DNA from: Globodera rostochiensis
Lineage: Eukaryota > Nematoda > Chromadorea > Rhabditida > Heteroderidae
Reading direction: 5' to 3'
NCBI GenBank assembly: GCA_018350325.1
Contig: JAEVLN010000006.1
Coordinates: forward strand, 2,928,693-2,992,692
Length of the DNA stretch: 64,000 bases
Position 1 is the stretch's first letter, and the number at the start of each line of letters is the position of its first letter. Below are positions 42,146 through 53,810 of the stretch, piece by piece. Below the pieces are notes generated by a model. That model saw nothing but the letters and a program-made list of their open reading frames with translations. It did not search any database and was not told where the DNA came from. Position numbers and translations under genes: made by a program.

Positions 42146-45100
42146 ATGTTATGCCGTAGGCAAAATCTGTCCAAAATTGGCACAACAATTTGCTCAAAAT
42201 GGCAGCACCGCCGTTCGTTGTCCTCCTCAAACTTTGTGGAATTGGCCGGCTTCACCGCCTCCACCGACTCCAAGCAGTATGCGGACAAAAAGTTGCTGTT
42301 ACTCCAGGACGGCAGGCATATGAGCTACAATGACGTGAATGTGGCCTCAGGGCGCTATGCGGCATTGCTTAACAAACAATACGGCATAAAAGTGGGTGGA
42401 AATAAAAATTGTAAAACAAAACATAAAAGTTTTAAACAATTTTAAAATAAATCAATGTGAAATTCAGTAAGTGAAAGTGATCTGGATCCCGTCTGGATTT
42501 TGCCGGGATCACGAGGGAATGAATTTGGGATCCCGACCAGGGCTGGACGCAATTGCGGATTGCTGAAATTGCGGCCTTTTTTGGGTTGCGGATTTTTTGA
42601 TTTTTTCCGCAATTTGGATCCGCAATCAGTGGTTTCAGAAACTTTCGAAACAAATATTTTTATTATCTTCAATTTTCTAAACAAAGATTGCAAATTTTTG
42701 CACCCCTAACAAATAAAGATGAGATTTTTGACTATCGGTTGTGGTATAGTGGTGAGTGGTGTATACAGTTTAAGTGTGGTTGATCAAAGGATATACCAAA
42801 ATTATTTTTGAATAATAATTACAATTTGAAAAATGATTTTACAAATTTTCAGCGGGGTGACACAGTATTATGCCGTACGTCAAAGACTGCCGATGCATTG
42901 GCACTTTATTTGGCTGTTCTTCGGCTTGGCGCCATTTATGTGCCATTGAATCCAACCTACACAAAACGGGAGACCGAACATTTTGTTAATGTAAAAATTA
43001 TTGTGGAAAATTATTTTAAAAATTTACGAGTTAAATATGTGGCCTATTTTTTTAAAATAATATCCGACATATGTAGTTAAAGCTGAGCGAGAAAACCTTC
43101 AAAATTCGTCATTTTATTAATTTTCTTCAAGAATTTTCGGGAAAATGCAAAAATGTGAATTTATATTATGGAAAAATGGCGAAATATTGATTTATTCTCA
43201 AGATATTGATTTATATTTCGCTCTAATTCAAAATTTTTCCAAACTGAATGCTATTTTTGGCAAACCCTATTCGTAAAAAACATTTAAAAAGTTGAAAATC
43301 TCGACTACACAGCGCCGAACAATGTTTAGGCTTCTATGTTCTTACTTATCTCGCCCATTTTCAGGACGCAAAGCCGACAGTAATGGTGACACTGAATGCG
43401 CAGGACGACGCCTCATTCACTCAGTCCGGCTTTGACGTAAAGCATGTGCTGTGTGAACACAAATTGGCTGGGGTAAACATACCCACCAGGGATGTAACCG
43501 GTTTCCAGATTTCCGGATATTTTGGAAAAAAATCGGAAATTTACAAAAATTGGCAAGATTTTTCATAGTCTTTGGATCAGTTTGGGGGGTGGATCGATGT
43601 TGTCGATAGGCGCCACTGAGAAAATTTTGAATTTTTGATGAAATATTCTTAAGAAAAGTGGTCCAAAACGCAGAAAAATGGACCGAAAACTGCATCGCGG
43701 AAGGGCGAAAAAAAGATCAAAAAAAATTAGAAAATTTAAAATTTTTTAGATTTCGAAATTTTCTTTTTCGGGCATTTTTTTGGCATCCGGTTACCCTGAT
43801 ACCCACCCCCGAGGGGTTGAATAAAAACAATGCTAACAAAATGTTTACATATGTTCAACAAACAGAGCGCCGGCGTATTATTGGCGTCGCAATTTGCCAA
43901 AATTTAAAACAATTTTTTTAAACCAACTCGAAAGTCAGTCGATTGGTTGTTTCTTTTTTGATTTCTCAAATTAGTGCAATTATTTCCTTGCCAAAACGAA
44001 AAAAAAGAATAATTTCCAAATTTTTAATTTACGATTAGGCAGCGCGAACAGTAAAAATTAAAAATTTTATTTATCTTAAAAAGGCATCCTTTAATTTGTT
44101 ATGTTTTTTTAAAATTGATAATCACTAAATTTTTTTCGTTTTAGGGGGATTAATAAAAAAAACAAAAATGTTAAAAGGAGGCCTTGAAGCATGAGGCCAG
44201 TTGTGAGGTTGAAGCAGCACAGAAGGATGATGTTGCATGCATTTTGTACACCAGCGGCACAACCGGACGACCCAAAGGTGCCAGAATTCAGAACTGTATA
44301 TTACAGTATCTCGCATCGGAATGCCAATTACCACTAAATTTAAAATGTTCCGGTATCAGATAAAAAATTTACAAAAATTTTCAAAGGTGCGATGGTCACG
44401 CACGGGGGCTTGGCAGCCAACGCGGAGACGTGCACAGAGATTTGGCACTTTGGGCCGAATGAGTGAATTTTTTTTTTGTTATAAATGAAAATTTTAATTT
44501 TAAACATTTTTTTTCTTCTTAAATTAACAAAAATTTTATGTAAACTCTTCAACATTAGCAGAATTTTGTTTTTTACAATGAAAATTAAGCGTTAATTTGC
44601 ACGTTTTGCCCTTCTACCACATTCACGGCCTGTTCATCAGCTTCAACTGCACATTGATGTCCAAGTCCAGCTGCATTTTCTTGCCCAAATTCGAGCTGAA
44701 CGAGACCATTGCGTATTTGCCCAAATCCACCATAATGATGGGCGTGCCCACATTTTATGCGTAGGATTTAATTTAAAAATTTTTTTGACTGTTTTTTAAT
44801 TCAATACACGTTCAATGTACCAAACGTAGAGTTGGCCGTGATTGGTACTGAAATATTCAATTTTTTCCATTTGGTACTGAAATTTTGGGTCACGGTTTTT
44901 CAAAATTCCTTCGACTCTTTTATATGGTCCCGCTTTTTTACAAATCTTTTCTTTATTGTTCCATTAGTCTCGGGATTTTGACCGAGAATTTTTCCACTCC
45001 CGGTCTTGGGTTTTCTCAAAAATCCCGGCCAACTCTAACCAAAAGTTTACTTGATACTATTTTACAAGGCGTAGCCAGAAAATTTTTTCAGGGGAGGGAG

Positions 45101-48100
45101 GGCTAGTTCAAAAAGTGGGGATTTTAGGGTTGTGTTTTTTGCTTTCATGCCATTTTTCTTAAAAAATTTTCGATCTTTTTAGGGGCTAGAGGTCCAACGA
45201 CTCTGATAGATTCCGCCGCCCGGGAATTTTTTTTTGAAGATTTAACGATATTTGTTAAACATTGGTCACAAAATTTACGAATTTTGCAAAACAAAAGGGT
45301 CCCCCCTATGGGGTTTTCCTCAAACAGGCTCCAGCCCCCTTAGCCCCCCCCCTGGCTACGCCCGGGCGTATGTAAAATTTTCATATTTTTTAAAATAAAT
45401 TTTATTTGCAGCCGAATGGTCGAACATTCCGGCTTGAACGGGGCGGCAGTGAAGAACATGCGCGTGTTCATCAGCGGTTCAGCACAACTCACACCTCAAG
45501 TGTTCGAAAAATTTGAAAAGATGACTGGCATGCGCATTCTGGAACGATACGGGTGATAATTTACATCAAATTGATCAGACATTCTTTGAAATTAAATAAT
45601 TAATTATTTTAACAATAATTTAATTTTAAGCCCGGTGTGCTATTCTTAATATTGAATTTTTGGGACTGGTCGGTTGAGTCTGGGCCAGTTGCTTCTCGGA
45701 GCAAACATAATTCTTTTCATATTCAATTTCAAAGCTCTAAATGGGCAATATTTGTTGAGAATCAAAAACGATGCGTTAAGTTTGAGAAAAGTTAAGAACA
45801 AAAGATTGGCAAAAATCGATGTTTTTTTCTTTGATTTCTTTTGGGATTTAGGTCATAATATTTCTCCAAATAACTGATCGTTTTTATTTGATTTTAACAA
45901 ATTTTGGCGCACATTACAGCTTTCGAATGAACACAAACAAGCCATTTGTTGGATGATTTGAAAAGAGTTATAGCTGAACTGACCCGCACACATAATATGA
46001 AAAATTCAATTATTATACTTTAATTTTTTTAAAATTATTCTTGCGTTAATGCAGAATGACGGAAACATTGGTGTCCACATCAAATCCATATGATCCCGTA
46101 AACACAAGAACCGCCGGCTCTGTAGGCCCGGCAGTGAAGGGAGTTCATGTACAATAAAATAAGAATATTTTGTTGCCAATCCAACAATAAAAATTTTAAT
46201 TTTATTATTTTGTTTAAAAATGATTTAAGGCACGCATCAACAACGATGGAGTCATTGAGGTGAAGAGTCCAAGCCTCTTCAAGGGCTACCTGAACCTGGC
46301 CGAGAAGACCAAGCAGGAATTCACTGCAGACGGATTCTTCATCACCGGCGATATGGGCGAAATTGATGAAAATGGTAAAAAAAGAAGCTATGTATGCTAT
46401 GTGTGATGAATAGGGATCGGATTTTAGGCCCTAAAAACTTAAGTTGAATTTTGTAATTTAGTCCAAGCTTATCGAAAGTTTTTGAATTTATGCACAAAAA
46501 TAATTTAGAGCAAGATCTTTATTGTTGCAAAATTTAGAATTTTTGGAACATTGAAACTTTTTTAGAAAAATTAGCCAATGTGATTTGTGCAAGTTTTTAG
46601 GGCCTAAAAATTCGTTCCTAATGATTAGAGCCCGGTTTTTAGTTCCTGAACTATTTTTTTCGCACATAGCCTATGATGAGTAGGGGGGCTAGGATTTATG
46701 CAAGAAGAATTGCAAAATTGCTTAAAATTCAAAAAATTTGATTTAAATATACTACATGTATCAAAATTTTGGGTTAAAAAATAAAATAAAATTTTATAAA
46801 TTTGTTGTTGTTTTGTGAGCTTTTAGGTTACATTTGGATCAAAGGTCGTCAAAAGGATTTGATCATCACCGGTGGGCTGAATGTTTATCCCACAGAAGTG
46901 GAGGATGTGGTGACCAACATTTTTGGTGAAAAGCTGAAGGAATGCGCAATAATTGGTGGGCGAGAATTATTTTTGTAATAACTAATAATTATTATTATAT
47001 AATAACAATGAAAATGATCATTTTGGTGTTCTCACTTTAATATATATTAAAATTGTGTTATTAATTAATTTGATTATAATCCATTTCTTAATATAATGTC
47101 CTCATAATAAATTTCAATTGTTACCTATCCATATCTTTCATACTCACTTTAATGTATATTCAAAATTGTTATTAATTATTTTGATTAATTTTAATCCATG
47201 TCCTCATAAATTTCAATTGTTAACTATGTATAAATTACCAGTATCTTTGATTAACTATGTATAAATTACCAGTATCTTTGAATTATATGCATTTATTTAT
47301 TTTAATTATTAAATTGATTATTATTATTTGAAGGTGTGCCACATCCCGACTTTGGCGAAGCCGTCGTCGCGGTTTGCGAGGCTTCCGATTCGTTTAAGGA
47401 TAAGCTCAACGGTGCGCACAAATTGACGGCTGACGAGAAGAAGGCTTTCCAGGAATTATTGGCACCCTACAAAATCCCTAAGGCTGTCCATTTCATGCCG
47501 TTGCCACGCAATCACTTAGGTGGATAATTAAGATAATTAATTTAATATATAAACTAGGAGAGAGTATCTTCCCAACCCGTCGGGGGTTGGCATGGCTAAC
47601 GAAGGCAAGAATGTTGTCTCGGGGTCGAGAAGTCTACCCTAAAATTCGGATCTCCCCCCAACTCACTATCTCCGAAGTTTGAAAAACAAACCAAATATAA
47701 TTAGTATCATTTAATCTCTAAATGCCCCGAATATAATAAACTTTAATTCAACCGACATGTTAACTTTGAGAAAAAGTTCTGATTAAAAGTTTGTCAAAAA
47801 CCATTTATTTTTTATTTTTGGCCTTTTCAGGTCAAAACTTTTCTCAAACTTAGCATATCGGGTTGAATTAAAGTTTATTTTATTCCGCACATTTAGAGCA
47901 TTTAAATTATACAAATTATATTTGGTCTCGTTTATTTAAAAAAGATTATTAAGGTTCAAAGTTGGAGGTGATGAGTTGGGTGATGAGATGGATTAACACC
48001 TATAATTTCGTAATAATTAAAATCATTTCCCAAAAATAAAACAAAAATTAATTACTTGTACAATTTAGGCAAAGTGCAAAAGAATCTGCTTCGAGCAATG

Positions 48101-48136
48101 CCGGAATTGAAGGAATTGTTTGCAGTGAAAAAATAA
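42146..48136 (+). CDS. ACSF3-like acyl-CoA synthetase (533 aa)
   Basis: An adenylate-forming enzyme closest in appearance to ACSF3/AAE3 malonyl- or related dicarboxyl-CoA synthetases. Twelve exons join in phase: 42146-42391, 42853-42990, 43365-43472, 44178-44277, 44387-44462, 44590-44760, 45412-45552, 46055-46148, 46230-46374, 46827-46955, 47334-47519, 48069-48136. Motifs: [19 protein letters not shown] (ATP loop), [50 protein letters not shown] and [15 protein letters not shown] (C-terminal catalytic Lys). The start lies 15 bp after a TTTGCAG acceptor, which may be a spliced-leader site. The first 28 residues ([12 protein letters not shown]...) are Arg-rich like a mitochondrial presequence, as in ACSF3. 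Exon 4 uses a weak AAAAG acceptor. Two hAT-like elements sit in its introns. Exact acid substrate cannot be read from sequence; oxalyl-CoA synthetase-like activity is an alternative. Confidence 0.9.
43487..43798. mobile_element. hAT-like MITE, ends cagggatgtaaccgg
   Basis: 312 bp, perfect 8-bp duplication atacccac (43479-43486, 43799-43806), inverted ends cagggatgtaaccgg / ccggttaccctg. It sits only 6 bp after a splice donor of the synthetase gene (43473). It contains a degenerate gataggcgccactgag core. Confidence 0.9.
44827..45037. mobile_element. hAT-like MITE, ends tagagttggccg
   Basis: 211 bp; perfect 12-bp inverted ends tagagttggccg / cggccaactcta; duplication accaaacg / accaaaag (7 of 8). 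The interior has the words ggtactg and tcccgg. Its termini are shared with 57733-57909. Confidence 0.88.
47219..47282. repeat. 32-bp tandem duplication in intron
   Basis: Two adjacent copies of a unit starting ttaactatgtataaattacc. Intronic, in the synthetase gene. Confidence 0.85.
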
Positions 48137-49280
48137 ATTAAAAATACTGAAACCTGTTCACATTTCTCTAATTGATCCTTTTTAATAAATTAGAAGTCCA
48201 ATTCGGGTTCGAGATTTAGAATTAGTCAAAACGTAGGTCAGATTCGGACCCTATGTCCCGGAATACCGCTAGAAACACCCCCACGAGCCGTCCCTAATCG
48301 AATCGGGATTAGCCGGGATTGAAGAACCCAAGATTGGGATCAACTTTTGGTGAGTTTTATTGTATTGTATTTGGGACACTAAAGCAACTTTCAAATTACC
48401 TACGTCAAAAAGGACCGTCCCGTTTTAAAAAAATCTTTCGCAAAAATGCCATTATTACATAAAAATAACGAGCGGGGAATCCCGGATTTTACTCTTAAAA
48501 TGTTATTGAAAATTATTGATATTGTATTAACATCCAAAAAAAAATTAAATTATTTACACTGATATATCTTTTTTTAAAATTACTTATAACACTCGTTTTT
48601 CGCTAATTTTATTTAAAGAATACCTTTTTTAAATGCGTCAGTTTTTATTTACGTAAAACATAAAGGACTCGCATTACTTTTTTATGACAAAAATTTGTAA
48701 AAAAATTTGTATTGTTCGCACTTTGCCGGAAATTTCTTAAAATTGTCTAATTTTATGTAGGCGTGAGAAAATGGATAATTTGTTTCAATGCCAGAATTGT
48801 ATTTTTTAGACAAAACTACTATTCACAACGCTAAATTCACATAATATCACTTGTTTAAAAAGTGTTCAAACTGTAAAAAGCTTGATTTTTTTGGTTATCT
48901 TGAAATACTTTCAATCAAATGAGTGGGTGGGTAGTTTGTAATAATCTGAGAATTTTGTAATTTTCCCAGAAAATCCAAAAATGACAACATCGTTGACGTG
49001 AACAGGCCAAATTTAAGCCGTTAACCATGTTTACCACAAGACGAGCATGAGACCCAAGAGTTCAACACATTTGTTGTATCTTTGCGACTTTCATTGCCAT
49101 TTCACTTGGGAATTCATTAAATACGCTTATCTAATTCGAATCCAAATTTCAACAAAAAAAAATTAATTTAAATAAAAGTTGGTGCATGTCTACGAGATTT
49201 CATTATTTTCTTGGGCAGTAAACTAAACAGAAATCTTTTTAAAGGCAATATTAATAAGATTATTTTAATACATAAAATAA
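48137..49280. other. No gene recognised
   Basis: AT-rich intergenic region between the synthetase and the srg-like gene. Confidence 0.5.
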
Positions 49281-50899
49281 ATGGGCCTTCTCGAGTGGTT
49301 AATTTCGGCACGAGACCCGTTCATTTATTTTGCCATGTGTCTGAGCATCCCGCCGATGGCACTTTACATTGCCCAAATTGTAACCATTGTCCGGCACAAA
49401 CAATTTCACACCTCATTCTACTCACTTTTCATCATTCGGGCAATTCCGGTAAATTATTTTAGAAACATTAAATTAAACAATAATGTTTTTAGGACTTGCT
49501 GTACGTGTTGGACTCGTTCTACTGCTACCGACTGCCCATTCTCTTCGGCTCCATTCTGTACCCGGTCTATTCCATGCTCCCAAACTGGATGATCGGCCTG
49601 GCCTTGTTCCTCACCGGGTACAGCTTCCAGGCCAACAATTTGGCCACCGCTTTCATCCTTCTCAACCGATTGACCGCAATCGCTGTGCCGGTGAAGCATG
49701 AAAAAGTTTGGTGGATTTTTTTTATTCCCAAAAGTTGGAATGGCATTTTCAGTTATGGCGAAAGTTTCTTCCGCTTGTTGCGCTTGTCATTTTTTGTGTG
49801 CCAATTTGCACTAATTGGGTTATGTTCAAAAGTGACGGAATTCTCCAAAAGGAACACTCCAATTATGCCGACCAGCAGAGCTTCTCACTTTCTGAAGCCG
49901 GCGAAGTAACAATTGTAGAACATAAACGGATACGTAGAGTCGAACCCACGAACTTTTACCCAAACCGTTGGCAGCTGCTCTTACCAAAGAGCAACTTTTA
50001 AATACAGTAGGCCGGGACGGGGACTGGTACTGAAGTCTCCAATTTTGGGACTGAAGTGTCCCCTTATATGTCCCGGTTTTTTCAAAATTGACCATTAGTC
50101 CCGGGTTGTTTGACCGGGATTTGATTAATTTTCCCCCTTATAAAATCCCAGTTTTTAATCTTTTCATTCCCGGTCCCGGTTTTTACCAAAAATCCCGGGT
50201 CCCGGCCTTTAAGCTCCCCCCATTGGTCCTCCTTTTTCCTGTTGTGGCCATACTTTCTTGCTAACGAATGCAACTAAAGCATCAATTTTCATTTTTAAAT
50301 CGTTTCCATTAAGGCACCCTTTACCAATTACTTGATCTATTTGGACGCCACATTCTCCGTCATTTTCATGGCATTTTGTATATTGATAAATATTTGCGTT
50401 TTTGTGGCGTACAAATCAAAGGCAAAGAAAAAAATTGGCAACCAAAAAAATTTCGATCGAATTGAACAGAAATTGTTGGTGTACGCTTTGGTCACTTTTT
50501 TTGGGCATGCACTCATCGCATTCCTTATGGTTGGTGGCATTTTATATCAAAAAATTTTTTTAAAATCATTTTCAAACACCTAAACTTTTGGGTAAATTTG
50601 TTTTTTTGTTTATTCAGATTTGCATCAGTATTTCTGTCAGTACTCATAATTCGACAATGTCGGCGGCTTTGATCACACACTACCCGTGGGTATTTGACAC
50701 GTGCAGTGTGGCCAGCTCCAGCTGGTTGCTTTTGTGGGCAGGCGACTCATTCCGACAACAACTGTTTAAGGATTACCGTATTTCACGAATTCGTTGCAAA
50801 ACTCGAGCAAACAATCGTGTCGATACAATCAAAGTGTCAAACAAAAATAACTGTTGGGCTGACGGAGTGGCAAACGCGCAGCAAAAGAACACAATCTGA
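49281..50899 (+). CDS. srg-family chemoreceptor (343 aa)
   Basis: A seven-transmembrane serpentine receptor like the nematode Srg family. Five exons: 49281-49448, 49493-49705, 49753-49905, 50314-50529, 50618-50899, all in phase 0. Seen: TM1 PFIYFAMCLSIPPMALYIAQ; TM3 region LALFLTGYSFQANNLATAF followed by ILLNRLTAIAVPVKHEK (the family's position-3 motif); TM4 FLPLVALVIFCVPICTNWV; TM5 YLDATFSVIFMAFCILINIC; TM6 LVYALVTFFGHALIAFLM; TM7 SSWLLLWAGDSFR. All exons are open, so it looks functional. The large fourth intron holds a tRNA-like sequence and a word array. A disabled paralogue is at 21350-21827. A membrane chemosensory role is family knowledge; ligand unknown. Confidence 0.88.
49917..49995 (-). 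tRNA. tRNA-like sequence in srg intron, probably degenerate
   Basis: The minus strand has a perfect D-stem pair (GCTC...GAGC around TTTGGTAA) and a T-arm CGTGG-GTTCGACT-CTACG with a box B. The acceptor and anticodon stems do not pair convincingly, so a pseudo-tRNA or tRNA-derived repeat is likelier than a working tRNA. Confidence 0.4.
50010..50215. repeat. Word array cccgg, possible hAT-like element
   Basis: Left end near gtaggccgggac, right end gtcccggccttta; interior of tcccgg(g/t) words in both orientations. No clean duplication. Confidence 0.55.
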
Positions 50900-51108
50900 A
50901 GCATTTGTTTGCAAATAATTTTTTCATTGATCACATTATTATTGGCAATTTATTGACGAAATATTCTTTGGCCGGAAGGACTTTTTGGAATTTCGAGTTC
51001 GATCCGGAATTCCGGCTTTTATAAAATTTTTTTTCACAAATTACAAAAACAGATTTAAATTCTCAATTTTTAATTTTCTATCGACGAATTCGTATCAGTG
51101 CCTCAAAT

Positions 51109-51321
51109 TAGGGTTCAGCCCCGACCCCTTGGGGGCGGAAAAAGTCGGGGTCGGGGTTTTCGTCCCCGACCAAAAAAGTCGGGGTCGGGGTTTTCGTCCC
51201 CGACCAAAAAAGTCGGGGTTCGGGGGTTTTTCCCAGCAAAAACCCCGAAAAATTCAAAAAAGTCGGGGACGAAAACCCCGACTAAAAAAAAGTCGGGGTT
51301 CGGGGATGGGGCTGAAACCTA
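51109..51321. mobile_element. hAT-like MITE, word gtcggggt
   Basis: 213 bp; perfect 8-bp duplication cctcaaat (51101-51108, 51322-51329); ends tagggttcagcccc / ggggctgaaaccta. The interior is gtcggggtcggggttttcgtccccgac-type repeats. It uses the same word as 37844-38009 but different ends. Confidence 0.92.
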
Positions 51322-51353
51322 CCTCAAATAACCGGTTCAAAATAGGCCAAAAT

Positions 51354-51394
51354 CGGTCCGAATCCAGACCAAGGCTTGGTCTGGATTCGGACCG
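51354..51394. repeat. 41-bp perfect palindrome
   Basis: Two 20-bp arms (cggtccgaatccagaccaag and its inverse) around a single G. It lies 25 bp after the MITE. Confidence 0.92.
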
Positions 51395-51969
51395 TTCTAG
51401 ATACGGTTCGGTAGTCGACAACGGAATAGCGAACAATAAATCGAATTGTACATTAAGAACAATTTGTGATGTGTTAGCGAAATGTTAAGGGAAGAGCAAA
51501 TGCGGACCTATAATTTAATCGCATAAAAAATTGAAATGGAAAAAATTGAAAGACTTTCACTCCCCATAAGTTCCCACCCCTACCACGTCTAGTTGAAGGA
51601 AATTACAAATTTGCGGCAACACAATAGCCGGCCAGAACAAAAAAATGGCGAAAAAATATTGTTTAAGATATATTTTTTTAAAAATTGGTATTCAATAACG
51701 TTTTATTTTGCTTTCTTACTACATTCATACCTCATCTATCGACCCCTATAAAAATCAATTTATGCATTGATTAGCTATTATGTGGATTAAAAACATTTAT
51801 ATAGTTTTTCATTTAATTAAAATTGCTTAACCAATTTTGTAATCGCTCTAAATGTTTAAAAAACAATTTTAATTTTCCACTGTTAAATTTAATATGAAGT
51901 TTTTTTTTTTTGTTTGGGTAATTTAATGAAATAAAACATTATGTTTCATAGCCATAATTACTCAAGAAA
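51395..51969. other. 5' flank of tri-HTH gene 1
   Basis: From about 51590 it matches 55030-55420, the flank of gene 2. No separate gene. A TTTCATAG 3'-splice-like site precedes the ATG at 51970 by 19 bp. Confidence 0.6.
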
Positions 51970-53087
51970 ATGAAGTTATTGCTTATAATATTTCTATTAA
52001 TAAATACATCAACTTTAATTTTGACGGTCAATGAAAGACAATTTGCACAAATTCGACCAACTTTTGATGAAATATATGGGAAAGGATGGGACGAAGATGC
52101 CCATGAAAAAATAAAAGTGGAAACATCGCCGTTAAACTCGAGAGAAAATGCACTAAATGAACAAGCTGATCATGATGACAATATAGATCAGGATGTTGAA
52201 GCTTATAATTCGGATTGGACTGATCAGAATCTTACACAGGAAGACCCGGATTGCATTGATCAAAGTGATGATGAAAGAATTGAAGGAATTAATGATGAAA
52301 ATGAATTCTCTGAGCAAGAAAAACAAGAAATTATTTCCAAATTTCACGCGTTAAGAAAAGAATATAAGAAAAAAGGAAAATTACCTGAAATAGAAAGGAC
52401 TAAAATTGAGCATAAAATTGGAATAAAATTGGGAGTCAATCGCAAGAAAATTTATAAATGGAAAAAAGAACTTGGCTTAAGTCACAAAATGAAAGAAAAG
52501 CGCGAATTTATTGCAAGAATTGATGAGATCAAAATGAGTCAATTTGGGGAACAAAATAAACTAGCTAAAGATTTGGGTATTTCTGAAAAGACATTTCGTT
52601 GTTGGAAAAAAGAATTTGGACTTCCAATTAAAAGTAAACTTTTAATATTAATTTACAAATTTTGTTAACAAATTTTTTTCAGTGTATTCCAATAGAAAGA
52701 AATTGGAATTGATGGAAAAATATTACAAAATTAAACAAAGAAATCCTAAATTAAATGCCACTGATATTGCCAAAAAGCTGAATATTAATGCAGCTACACT
52801 ATACAAATGGATAAAACAGTTTGATCCAATTTTAAATAAAAATTCCGTTGATGAACATTCATTCCCGGACAACCGCCCAATTTTTGCGGATAATGAGTAT
52901 TCAAATTAAAAAATATTTAATTGTGTCGGCTTAAAAGATAATTTAATTTTAAGGGTTAAATAAAGTTTCTTATTATAGCACTTCTGAACATCCGATGCCC
53001 TCGTCGGATGATAATTTATGGGCCTGGAATCTCGCAAAGAAAAAAAGAACTGAAAGAATTGAAGTGGAACACTCCGTGAAGAAATAA
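51970..53087 (+). CDS. Secreted tri-HTH protein 1 (328 aa)
   Basis: Three exons, 51970-52633, 52683-52896, 52979-53087, in phase (donors GTAAAC, GTATTC; acceptors TTTTTTTCAG, TTATTATAG). A signal peptide is clear (MKLLLIIFLLINTSTLILTV). An acidic region follows (VEAYNSDWTDQNLTQEDPD), then three helix-turn-helix-like units: GVNRKKIYKWKKELGL (about 155-170), LGISEKTFRCWKKEFGL (about 200-217) and LNINAATLYKWIKQFDPIL (about 253-271). Each pairs with an upstream helix (KKKGKLPEIERTKIEHKIG, etc.), as in transposase/Psq-type HTH domains. The short frame would stop at NEYSN in exon 2, but the donor GA|GTATTC and a conserved third exon (SEHPMPSSDDNLWAWNLAKK, KR) fit in phase and add a basic NLS-like KKKR. 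No known family. A secreted DNA-binding protein, perhaps aimed at a host nucleus, is inference. Confidence 0.8.
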
Positions 53088-53316
53088 ATTATCGCGATAC
53101 ATTCAATGAACTAAACTCTGCAAAAATTTGTCCAAGTTTTGTGTTACTAATACTGATTTAACAATTACTTATTACTAATTTAGCAAAAAAAATGCGTAAT
53201 TTTTTAAGTAATTTTTGTCAGTTTTGTCTTTTCATAATCAAATTTAGCATAAACTTGAAAAATTTGACCAAATTTTCTTTAGATTACTTGAAATTAATAG
53301 TTTTTGACTTTATTAC
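53088..53316. other. Conserved 3' flank then spacer
   Basis: The first about 50 bp (to ttgtccaagttttg) are conserved after genes 1, 2 and 3. No other feature. Confidence 0.5.
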
Positions 53317-53497
53317 TAGAGTAGTGCACGGTCGGTTAACCGAACCGGAATCGAAACCGAAGCCGATTGGGCCAAAAACCGAAACCGGGGGGTATGTTTT
53401 ATCAGATTTCAGAACGTTAAAAGTTTGTTCTGATTTGCCAGTAGGCACCGCCAGGAAAATTTTAGAATTTATTTAAAACTGACCGTGCACTACTCTA
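53317..53497. mobile_element. hAT-like MITE, ends tagagtagtgcacgg
   Basis: 181 bp with perfect 13-bp-plus inverted ends tagagtagtgcac / gtgcactactcta and words aaccgaaacc. The flanking 8-mers (tttattac, ggtttgac) do not match, so the duplication is decayed or the copy is rearranged. It contains a taggcaccgccaggaaaa core. Confidence 0.72.
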
Positions 53498-53619
53498 GGT
53501 TTGACGAGAGAAGCCCAGAAGCATTCATTTCGAAAAATTTTTGAATTAGAGCGACTGTTTAGTCCCTATAAATCCCTATTTTGGCATTAATGAGAATAAT
53601 CCATATTTGGCGTTTTTAG

Positions 53620-53810
53620 TAGAGACCGGTCGAGACGAGATCGAGGATCTCGAAAAATCTCGACGAGATTCTCGAAAAATCTCGACCTCGAGATCTCGCT
53701 CGACTAAAAATGAGCTTCACGAGATTTTTCGAGACCGAGATTTTTTTCGAATCTCGACTCGAGCTCTCGCTCGAAGGAAGCTCGAGATTCTCGATCACGA
53801 GCCCAAAAAT
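53620..53810. repeat. Word array tctcgagatctcga
   Basis: Dense repeats of ctcgaaaaatctcgac and inverse, beginning tagagaccggtcgagac (YARNG-type left end). No matching right end is obvious. Confidence 0.65.
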
